NCBI RefSeq assembly: GCF_047495875.1
Contig: NC_092459.1
Span: forward strand, 15,485,795-15,549,794
Source: Pithys albifrons albifrons
Taxonomy: Eukaryota; Chordata; Aves; Passeriformes; Thamnophilidae
DNA: 64,000 nucleotides
Direction: 5' to 3'
Made by a program: the position numbers and the translations under genes. Positions 23,779 through 33,953 of this stretch are shown here, in pieces. Under the pieces are notes generated by a model that did no database searches, was not told the origin of the DNA, and saw only the letters and a list, made by a program, of their open reading frames with translations. The first letter of the stretch is position 1, and each line of letters opens with the position of its first letter.

Positions 23779-24567
23779 GAATGACCTGTTGGTAAATTTT
23801 CAAGTATGGAGGCAATGAAGCTTTTAATCATGAAGCCAACTCCTGAAAGGTGACAATCAGTTTTGGGGTTTGGGGTTTGGGTTTGCCTGACCAGTAGAGT
23901 GTGTAGCCAGCACCATGTTCTTTAAGGCTGCCTTCCTCATGAAGACAAACCTCACTGAGAGCAGCAATGTCGATGTTGGGCCGTGACAGTTCATGGACAA
24001 TTAGAGCAGAATGATGCTCAGGAGATCCACTATCTGAGGTATCAAGCATGATTCTGATGTTCCAATGTGCGAGTGTTAATTTGAAAGCACCTTTGGAGGC
24101 AGGTGTATGCCTTTGAATTCTCTTTGTCTTTGTTTTTGTTTGACCGCATCAGAAGATGTCGGTTGGCTGCGGTTATCACAGCAGGTGAGGAGATTAGCTC
24201 TGTTTAGGTCACCTTTTCCATGCCCCTCTCTGTATGGAGCAAGCAGTGTTGTCCTTAGAAAAGGCTGCTTGGTCATTCCGGATGCTGCCACATGAGACTG
24301 TCATCTCTGGGGTCAGTCTCGAATGACCAATATCCTGAACTGCCTGCATGCAGGGTTGGGTCTGTGGCTTCCAGCACTTCCGATCACCTGCCATTTTCAC
24401 CCTCACCTGTTGCTACAGGACTTTGCAATGTGGGTGAACCCTTCGAGCCTGCACAGTGGGTTTTTAGGTGAGGCACAGCGTGCACGCAACTGGCCCCACC
24501 CCTTACTCCTAAGGTTCATCTGCCATGGCCTAGCAAGCTTGGATGGTGACAGCGAATTCCTCAGGAT
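23779..24567 (-). mobile_element. RTE-clade LINE 5' region and endonuclease fragment (broken)
   Basis: The minus strand encodes the start of an apurinic-type endonuclease. LTLAHWNIR (from about 24086) carries the conserved Asn, NIDIAALSE at about 23978-23952 carries the catalytic Glu, and YTLYWSGK follows. Near 23850-23880 a repeated CCCAAA run causes a frameshift, after which LSGVGFMIK continues in another frame. The ORF stops soon after, and the reverse transcriptase is absent. The translation resembles bird database proteins often labelled craniofacial development protein 2-like, which are RTE endonucleases. The segment 24439-24566 is shared with the 5S SINE. Loss of the 3' rather than the 5' part is unusual for a LINE and is explained by the adjoining CR1 and a deletion. 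Confidence 0.85.
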
Positions 24568-24865
24568 GTAGGTTTGGTTAGATGGATAGCCTTCTCTTAG
24601 ATGGATAGCCTTACAGGGCTAAGCAGACTCCATCTGCCCTGGTTTTAGAGTTAGAGTTGTCCTTCTCCTAGGATGGTTGCCAGAGGGCTAGTGAGCCCAT
24701 TCTTCCCGTGGACACATTTTATCTGACCCTTCAGTTGAGACCTGACTGTCATGGGAGACCCTACTGGAGGCACATACCACCACTAGCACAGCACCCAACC
24801 TCATGAGGGCACGTCAGTTTCTCCCCTATGACAAGGGAGTGTACCTGGAGAAGACCTTTTGTATA
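24568..24865 (-). mobile_element. Probable RTE 5' untranslated region
   Basis: This block is GC-richer than its surroundings and continues without a break from the RTE fragment. The 16-bp word TTAGATGGATAGCCTT occurs twice in tandem, starting at 24578 and 24597. The outer end is placed where composition returns to AT-rich background, near 24865, and no target duplication was identified. It could instead be an independent repeat next to the RTE. Confidence 0.45.
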
Positions 24866-27024
24866 CAGTTGTACAAACTTCACACAACCTTACAGTGACT
24901 TTCACATTTTATTATTTGTAGTACTTGTACCAAGGTGGAAGTTCTTGTTTATTTAGAGACTGGATTTTTTTCTTCATGAGTGCTTTTGGAAAGAGTGTCA
25001 ACTCATTCTGTCTGTCCTAATGCTTATTTGATAGGAGACTAGTCACTCCAAATCAGTGCTGTGTTTCTTTTTTTCACTGAACACATTGTTGTTGGATTAA
25101 CTAGTGCCCTGGTTTCGACCAGAACAGAGTTATTCTTCTCACTAGGTGTGAGGGGACAGAGCCTGGAGCCGTGTGGGCTGTTACAACAGGGTACCACCAC
25201 AGTTTTCCTCAGGATAGACCTATTAGTCTGTTTTGGCCTTTACTTCCACTACTGACAATGTCATTACTGGCATCACCACTCATAGAAGCCTTTAGTACAG
25301 CAGCATAAGCAACACTCCCTGACTATGGTTTTCTCTAGTCAGTACTATACAGTACGACAACATTTCCATGCCACAACATTTCTATTGTTAAACTATCTAC
25401 TTTTTCTAACCTAATGGGTAATAGTGTTACATTTCTCTGATCCTTATTCATACCTGACACAAACTTTTAGGAGAGTGGTGTTTCAGTACATTAATGAAAT
25501 AGGAAAGCATTTATGGCCTTTTGCTCCCAGAATTATGCTGGCTGAAAACATATGAAAAGTTAGAACCATGTAAAAGTTTCTGTTTTGCATGTATATTGAT
25601 GTGTTAGTGTGTCGCATGAAGAAAAGCCTAGTAAGAAGACATTATTGCCCCCCACATCACATTCAAGTTATTTTTTTTCTTTTAGAGTTGGTGTTGGTTC
25701 TAGGTCCTATGTGAATTATATTTGTATCTAAATATTGTATAAAAGAGAAAATAGACTGTTTTCTACAATATTTGCCAAAAAATTTGCCATCTTTCACAAA
25801 GATTTCTGAAAAGGAGAATAAGTGAAAATAAATCCATGGTTATGCAATTCAAGGCTGGACAGGGGAAGGAGGAGTTGTAAATGTAAAAGTGAATAGAAAA
25901 GATTAAAATTTTCATTCCATAATAGATTATATGTATATGTTCATATGTATATGTGTGTGTTTGTGTGTATATTCACACTGCTGTGAACTGTTGCATGAAG
26001 CTGGAACTGTTCTTTTATAAGATCATTACAGCTGAGCAAAGGAACAGAGAGGCACTCCCTGCCTTCCCTGAGCAAAGGAACAGAGACAAGCTTTTGGTGA
26101 GCAGCAAGATCTAGCTGTGAGTCCTCCCATAGACTGTGAAGGTGAGAACAGATTTGTGGTGCAGAGCAGTAGTGGACAAGAATGCTGTGTCAAGGGAGCC
26201 AAGGAAAACTGCAAAATGCAGCTTTGTTAATGAGCCCTGGAAATTTTTTCCTTGCAGATTGGTGCTTTAGGAACAGTAAATTCTGAACTTTTTGGTCTGC
26301 ATTGCTGGGATGCTCCTACTGGCCACTGTGTTCCAGACCCTGTCACATGCAAAGTTCTCTGCACCCCAAAATCTTTTATAAATAGACAAGTGAATTACCT
26401 ATAGTCTCTCTTTGGAAGTCTTCCCAGTGAACATGAGCAATATTTCTCCCAGATGGATCTTTTCTCTTGTAAGAAGTCAGTGTTGTGCTGGTTCAAAATG
26501 TGAAACTAGGTGGCCCACCAGTGACAGATGAAAAAGAAAAATAAGAAATAAGATTCTGCTTTGATTCCTAGTTAATCAGGTGATAAAAGTGCCTGATATC
26601 ATAGTTCAAATAAGGAAGAACAGGGATAACTGATTCCAAATCTTAAAAGGATTAAATAAACTGTGCTCTGCTGAAACAAAATGGAGTAGTCTCTGCCAAC
26701 ATTATACTTTTGCAGTTGCTTGGAAGCCAGGAAGACTGTGTGATGTTACTGCCACCAGATTTAACCCATTGTATGCAAATCTAATGGGGATTTTTAGATA
26801 ATGGCTAAATTTCTCAGATGCAGTAAATCCACAGAACTCCAAAGGACCCAAGAGATGTAAGCAGTTTTAAACCCTATAGAACTGCTGGCAGCAACATTTC
26901 AAAGACAGGAAAGGATGACATCAGGACTTGGAAAAGGCTGGGAAAGCATCTTCAGTGCAGATATATGAAGGTTGTGCTGCTGCCAAAATTTTTCTCTTCC
27001 ACCCTTCGTATCTTCCCCTTGTGT
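24866..27024. other. Unique noncoding DNA, no gene seen
   Basis: No coding region or recognised transposon. A 19-bp near-tandem duplication is at 26032-26086 and a short TATGTG-rich patch is at about 25930-25970. Confidence 0.55.
26032..26086. repeat. 19-bp direct duplication with 36-bp offset
   Basis: CTGAGCAAAGGAACAGAGA occurs at 26032-26050 and again at 26068-26086, with a 17-bp CT-rich spacer between. It is a local duplication with no evident function. Confidence 0.85.
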
Positions 27025-27598
27025 CCCCTTCCTTCCTTCCTTCCTTCCTTCCTTCCTTCCTTCCTTCCTTCCTTCCTTCCTTCCTTCCTTCCTTCCTTCC
27101 TTCCTTCCTTCCTTCCTTCCTTCCTTCCTTCCTTCCTTCCTTCCTTCCTTCCTTCCTTCCTTCCTTCCTTCCTTCCTTCCTTCCTTCCTTCCTTCCTTCC
27201 TTCCTTCCTTCCTTCCTTCCTTCCTTCCTTCCTTCCTTCCCTCCTTCCCTCCCTCCTTCCCTCCCTCCTTCCCTCCCTCCTTCCCTCCCTCCTTCCCTCC
27301 CTCCTTCCCTCCCTCCTTCCCTCCCTCCTTCCCTCCCTCCTTCCCTCCCCCCTTCCCTCCCCCCTTCCTTCCCCCCTTCCTTCCCCCCTTCCTTCCTCCC
27401 TTCCTTCCTCCCTTCCTTCCTCCCTTCCTTCCTCCCTTCCTTCCTCCCTTCCTTCCTCCCTTCCTTCCTCCCTTCCTTCCTCCCTCCCTTCCTCCCTCCC
27501 TTCCTCCCTCCCTTCCTCCCTTCCTCCCTTCCTCCCTTCCTCCCTTCCTCCCTTCCTTCCTTCCCTTCCCTTCCTTCCCTTCCCTTCCCTTCCTTCCC
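27025..27598. repeat. (TTCC)n microsatellite grading into TTCC/CTCC compound array
   Basis: About 27025-27241 is a near-perfect run of roughly 54 CCTT units. From 27241 the units change in blocks: TTCCCTCC octamers, then versions with CCCC, then TTCCTTCC-TCCC dodecamers, then shorter mixtures. The plus strand is entirely pyrimidine. Frames on both strands translate to Leu/Pro/Ser or Glu/Gly/Lys/Arg repeats of 249-288 codons, which are not genes. Long purine-pyrimidine mirror tracts can form triplex DNA in vitro. The true length may be misassembled. Confidence 0.95.
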
Positions 27599-27695
27599 TT
27601 CTTGCTTTCTCTCTTGCTTTCTCTCTTGCTTTCTCACATTCTCTCCCTCTTTCTTGCTTTCTCTCTTGCTTTCTCTCTCACTTTCCTTCTCTCTT
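27599..27695. repeat. CT-rich tail array (CTTGCTTTCTCT units)
   Basis: CTTGCTTTCTCT-type units recur several times (27601, 27613, 27625, then more loosely to 27690). They extend the pyrimidine-rich strand beyond the TTCC array with only occasional G or A. It seems to be a separate, older repeat motif fused to the end of the tract. Confidence 0.75.
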
Positions 27696-29319
27696 TGAAA
27701 CCTCTTCCAAAATTGTTTTAACGGAGAAAGAAATTTTCCACGAAAGTGGGATGTGGGCTGTAAAGTGAGCAACACACTACCACCCAATGAATTTTCATTT
27801 ACATTTTTACAAAGACATTACCTGTAACATCTTAAACCTATTTTCTATGACAGGTCTGTGAAGAGAAACAATAGCTCTCCGAAGTAGCTATTTTATTAGC
27901 ACGTTTCAAACTTGCATAAAACACATGTAGTCTAAGTTGTAGACATTACATTAAAGTGTCAGCATGGTGTTCTCCAACAGCTCTGCTTTGTATCTAGTTT
28001 TCCCTGTGGTTAATTCGGATCTAAATGCTAATCTAGTTGTGTAATGTGGATTTCATCAAAATTAGGTATTTAAGATAAATTTATTATTCATGCTTCCCCT
28101 GTATTAAAGGAAGAGAGAGATGCTTTCAAAGGAATGATTCCTCCCACTAAAGGTAGGTATCAGGTATCTGAAATTTGTAGGATAAATTGTCCCCCAGGAG
28201 ATATTTTTTATTTTTTTTACTCTATCTAGAGATGGAGCCTTAGAAAGCCAGCTTAGATTTGGGGTTCACCTAAATATAACTCAAGCAGACATTATACTAG
28301 AACTCATCAGTCAAAGTCTATGATGCCCTTTTCCTGAATTTGGGAATGAATCTCATGATGTAAAACTTCACACTGCATTTTGGTCCCTGATTCCCAATAT
28401 GCTGTGATTGCATTGCACAATTCTTGATGCTTTTCTGCCAGCATGGGAAAAATAATGCTAAAGTCCAATGCCGTAGGAGCACTAGGAGCTCTATTTTAGA
28501 AATACCAGAGTAGTTTTCAGATTAAATAGTGACAGTAAGAAGACTGACTGCAGAACACTAAAGACCAGTGTGTTACTACCTAAATATGCATTAGTGTATT
28601 AGCACAAGTATTGACACCTCCATCCATACAAAATTAGTTCTGGATAAAAGCCATGCAAGTTATTAAAACAGAAATGTAGTAGCTGAAATGCAAAGCTGCA
28701 TGGGACTGAGCTGGTACATTCTACAAACTTATTTCTGTAAGGTGACCATTATTACTAATTTTATGAGGCAATGAAATAAAAAAAATGTAAGCAGCATTTC
28801 AGAGATTGACTCAGCTGAATGAATCAAATATTATATATTATTTATTGCAGCTCTTGATTTGTGAAAGTGTATTGCTCAGACTGTTCTCCTGTCTTCTCTA
28901 TTCATTATATTCTCAATTGCTTCAACATATTTTAGACATTTAGGTGAGAATTTCAATATCTTGCATTTACATAGTATGTTACATCATCCTAGAACACAAA
29001 TTTTAGAATGGAAAACAGAAATTCTGAGCCAAATTGCAACCAGTTTTTCTTACACATACAGGACCATAGTATCTCCCCAAGCATCCCTCCTCCCTGCTGC
29101 AATTCATGCAGTCTTTTGACTGCAAAGAATATTACAAATACCACCTGGACAAAGAAGTAGTCAGAAAGAACAAATATGTTTGCTGCTTTATTTGACATCA
29201 AGTGAGTGCTTCCTGTACAGGGGAGCATACAAACAATCCTCTTTGCTGTATGCTGATATCTTCCTTGTAGCCCACTCACAAAAATCCTCAAGCAGGTCAC
29301 ATATATGTCTGTTTATATA

Positions 29320-29340
29320 TGTGTGTGTGTGTGTATGTGT
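29320..29340. repeat. Short (TG)n microsatellite
   Basis: Seven TG units followed by ATGTGT, set in TATATA-type flanks. It is short and imperfect. Confidence 0.85.
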
Positions 29341-31450
29341 ATATTTACATATAGATGTGTTTCCTTTCATCATTTAGAATTGAAAAAAATAATAAAATAA
29401 TTGGGAATTTTCCATCAAGCTCCGCTGTCAATAATGTGTAACAGTAACTCACGGCAGTTTAGGAAGAGAGTTTTCATTTCCTTTTGAAGCAATCAGGGGA
29501 GATTTTAGAGAGGTAAAATGTAATTACCTCTCACAAACCAAATAACAATGTTTTCATTAATTTCATTTCAATATTATCTTTCATTACAACAACTCTGCAG
29601 ATTTTTGCAAGTGTGAATTTTGAATTACCCACTGACTGGAAAATGTAGTTTATAACCTTTTAAGGTTAACCTAAACTAAAAAGAATAATACATAAAAGCT
29701 TATGCTTATAGTCTCGGAGAAGTCTAAGTGAATTAGTCCTATTGGCTAAGAGTACTTTCAATGCTCATTAAAGGAACATCAAATAGTATCAGAAATTCAG
29801 GAGGTCATATGTGCATACAGATACCATTCATATGGCTTCTCTGACAGATCATTTGTGTATTTCCCGTTGTACGTCCCTTTGAACAGCATGAACAGATATT
29901 TCTAAAATAGTATATCAACTGAAAGAAAGAACAAAACAAAGACAATGAACAAACAGGTTGCTTGTAGAAATTAACTTTTGGAACTGTTGAAGGAATATTT
30001 GTTTCATTTGTGGATATGTCTTTGAGGAGCTAGAGCTTTTCCATGCATGATGCTTAAGCCAGCTTTCAAAGAGGATAAATTGTCTTTCTTTTCAACTGAA
30101 AAACTAATCTGAAATGCATGTGGGCTTCAAAAATAAATAGAGGGCTCACAGACAGTACTACCACTGCTGAAGTATAAATTCTCTCTACTAAGAACACTGC
30201 TTTTCTTGGTGACATTTAGAGGGGAAATGTCCATTTATACCAGTAGGATTTACATGTCTAAAATGCTTGTTGACACGTGCAAAATACAAACTGACTGAAA
30301 ACTAAACTCAGAGATGAGGTTCTATGCCACAAGATTAAAGTAATGGGAACAATCTGAATGGAAAGCAGCTGACACATTTTAGGCCAGCTGTCTGTAAATT
30401 GCCCCTTCTGTGCTAAGGTACTGTGTGGTCTTTGCCTCACTGTGTCATGCTGCAGCCATGCTACAAAGGCAAAGCTGAAAGCCAATATTCAAATGAGGTC
30501 TGAAACCGAAATACTATTTTTCTCCATTAGAGGGTGGTCCCTCCTCATCGTGGTTCAGTTCCACTGGCAGCAGGAGAAGACCTGCAATGCAGTCAGCTGC
30601 GTCGTAGATGACACATGAATCAGGAGATGTCTGTGCCCTTCCTTCTCATGCCTTACGCTCCCTTTTGAATGTAAAAAGAGAAAAGAAGCATAAGTGGCCA
30701 CAGGCCAATTTTGAACATACATGCAGTACCTGTTTCCATCTATATATTATGTATGCTCAAAAACAAGAACACCTGCACATATATGTATTTGTACTATGTA
30801 AAGCATGTAAAAAATGAGCTTTTCTGTCGCCGCTGTAGCAAAAAGGACGGAATTAACCAGTGCACAATTATTCTTCTGTCAATAGCATCTACTTGATTTT
30901 GGCCATGTTAATAAACTGTGCACATTTTAAAAAACATTTGGTATATGCATATAAGTGTAAACAAATAATGTATTAGAAATAAAACCTTTACACTAGGGAA
31001 CAACTGTGATTAGGAATTTGAAAGCCAGAGAATATCAAAATGCTACTTGCCAAACAAATTTTGCTGCACTCTCATGCGAGTTCGAACAATATAAAAAGCC
31101 TTTCACAACATGATTGCATTCATTATTGTAATACCCTAATTCCATGCAGGCAACTCTATTCATTCAGCTTGTTTTCAAGATTATATATACATGAAGTAGA
31201 AATCTGCAATGTCTTTTTACAGCTCAAATTTAATAATAAGAAAAAATTTTCAATAGAATTTCCTACTGTGAAGTATACTATGTAATAAGTATTGCAATGA
31301 AACATAAGAAAGAGTTGCTGCTGGCATAATGAAACCACTTACACTTTGTATTTCATTAGCTTAATAGTAGTGAACTGTCTCATTCACAGCATTGCCTATT
31401 ACAGACGGTACATGGCACATAAAGCCCGCAGAAAAGACCTTTGAAGTTAT

Positions 31451-31560
31451 GGGGTGGGGGCTTGTTGTTTTTTTTTTATTTTTTTTGTTTGGGCTGGTTT
31501 GTTTTTGGGGGATGGGAGTGTGTGTGTTTGTTGAGGGTTTTGTTTGCTTTTTTTAAATTT
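31451..31560. repeat. T/G-rich low-complexity stretch
   Basis: Long T blocks alternate with GGG blocks (GGGGTGGGGG at the left edge, TTTTTGGGGG near 31503). ORFs across it are Phe/Gly-rich or Lys/Pro/Gln-rich and artefactual. Several G-runs on the plus strand give some quadruplex potential. Confidence 0.65.
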
Positions 31561-33884
31561 TTTCCCTTTTTTGGTAATGGTAAAAACCCCAGAATTGCTT
31601 TGAATCAGGGCCAAAATAGAGAAAGTTGATCCCCAAAGGAAGTTTGGACACTGACCACCCATGAAATCAGACTGTTGCAAGCAGATGAAGATGGAAGTGC
31701 AGGACAGCAATGCTTCTGTTTTAAATTGACGTTGCTCCATTAAAGACATTTTGAACTAGCAGAGGATCTGCTCCCTTAGCACAGCATGTGGCTGTGAATA
31801 CATTTAATTCTACAAGAGAAATCTGAAATTGGAACTGATGAAATAGTAAAATGCTTCATATTATACCCATACTTAAATATTGGTCAAGAATACAGTGTTT
31901 GTTTCCTCCCAGAAACAAGCCTTAATTGCAAGAAGGCAAACAGATCTAATTTCTGAATGACAGCTTTACTGTCTAGTCTACATCATTTGGCTGCAAGTCC
32001 AAGGATTATGTCCCCTATGAACACTCATGTGTGAAGATTTTTCATAAGGTTGTCATAATCACCTTACCTATACATGGAGAAGCAAATGCCAAAGGTTTTG
32101 TTATGCTTAAAAACATCTATTCAGAAAAGTTACCAGTGGAGAATAGACATTTCTTTTACCCTTCTCTCTTTTTTTATTGTTCTCCTTCATTGTTATGCTA
32201 AAGATGTAATATTTTCTAGATCCCTACCAGCAAAAAAACCCCAAGAGGCATACATTTGCCTCAGTAACTCTGTATGGTCAGATTTTGAAAACTAAAGCAG
32301 TCCTTTCAGGATTGTTATTCAGCCTTCTGATTTCAAAGCTGCATGGCATATGGGCTTGCTATCCATCAGCTCAGCCTGACTGTGAGCCTCAGACCTAACA
32401 AAACTGCATTTTAGAAAGAGCACATGAGTGTTTCGTTGTAGACAATACAGCAAAGTAGCAATAATTTGTGAAAAATGTAGATCTGCACAGTGCACGCTAC
32501 AAAACAATTTGTGTGGTACAAGTGTAGAACAGTGATTTTATTAGAATAAGGCCATTCTTATTCAGTGAAAGTCTCAGACAGCTGTTGTATGAACAAAGCT
32601 TAATATTCCTTCATTTCCCATGCAAGCCTATTTTTCAAGTCCATAATGTCCCCAGTCCACCAAGTTACATTTAAAACTACCTGGAGAGCTTTTCATGCAG
32701 AGCTTGTGTTACTCATTCTACATATGGTGTGGAGTTCACAGAAGAGAAATGTGAGTGCCTAAAATAAATACTACATGAAACCTGAGATGCGTGAGGGCCC
32801 TTGGGAGTTCAGCAAATGAAATGCCTATCAGTCTCTGACACAGCAGAGGCTCCCTACAATTGGCAGCTTCATGCTTCATTATGCATGGATCAGATATATA
32901 GGTATGGCCCCAGGCAAACTCCCTGGTTTAAAGGAGAGGTGCATGCTGGGGAAAGGCAAATGTCATTTGCCTGTGAATTTGAAAGATGAGGGGGAAAGGG
33001 GAATAGAGTTGATTAACCAAATGTATGAGGGTTTTATTTTGTACCATTTATCCTACAGTTTTCTCACTGACAATTGTTTCCAGCATTATATGCATTGCAC
33101 CTTTGATGTTTTGTGGATTTGAAAATGTTTAAAAATGCAATTATTATTGTCCATCCAGTTGAAGGGGTTCAAAAATAAATAACCAGGTTGGTTACCTGCA
33201 GGAAGAAAATAAAATAAATTCTTCCTGCCTTTTGTAATATATCCCATGTTTACATCTCAAGGTCAGCAGACAGACTTGCTGAAATCGTGCATTCTATTAA
33301 ACATCATTAAAACATATCATAATGCCTTAATGAATAAAAACTCTTCTAGAGACCAAACTACTGCAGGATGTTAGGCATGCATGTTTCCTGTACAGGAAAA
33401 AACACCTAGTAACAGATTAGTTTGCTTCACATACATGTAGTTCTAATTAAAAGAAACAGTGAAAATGGTAAATCCTTCTGATTCAAAATTAAACGAGGTA
33501 GAAGAGAGAAAAGGAAAAGAATAAATGAGAAACTCATTACTGACAGTCTCTTAAGAAAGCAAAAAAGCCATAAAATGTTTATGGGAAAGGAAACTGTATT
33601 TCATCATTCCTGAGAAAAATATGACCCCGAGGGATCAACTAAGAAAAAGTGCTACTGAGTATTGGTGTGTCTTAATGAAAACCCTTCTTTTCTCCTGCAG
33701 CATTTGCATTCTGAGATTTCAATCAGGCTATGTTCTGTCATTTAATCTTTAAATATGATTGTAAAACTTTCTTTACTGTACCAGTAATAATCATGTCTGA
33801 TTTTCTTTGAGAGCATTTAGATACACACATAATTACAAATATATACACATATGCATACACAAACATTTATTTACATGCCCTTAA

Positions 33885-33953
<69 letters not shown>
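33885..33953. repeat. (TATC)n tetranucleotide microsatellite, about 17 units
   Basis: An uninterrupted tetranucleotide run followed by CTGTGTGTGC. It is the same motif on the same strand as at 4053-4114. The ORF across it (33851-34057) is a repeat artefact. Confidence 0.95.

Larger units (their letters stand above)
27696..33884. other. Unique AT-rich noncoding DNA, no gene seen
   Basis: ORFs are at most 103 codons and have no recognisable domain. A short (TG)7 run lies at about 29320-29340. A T/G-rich stretch lies at 31451-31560. About 30530-30620 is slightly CpG-bearing but unremarkable. Confidence 0.55.

Noticed and set aside
23828..24049. Host gene of the craniofacial development protein 2-like kind
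   Set aside because: That label is commonly given to RTE endonuclease sequence. The frame is broken, lacks most of the protein and sits in a transposon mosaic.
26921..27787. Four overlapping ORFs of 249-288 codons on both strands
   Set aside because: They are translations of the TTCC/GGAA microsatellite in several frames and have only Leu/Pro/Ser or Glu/Gly/Lys/Arg repeats.
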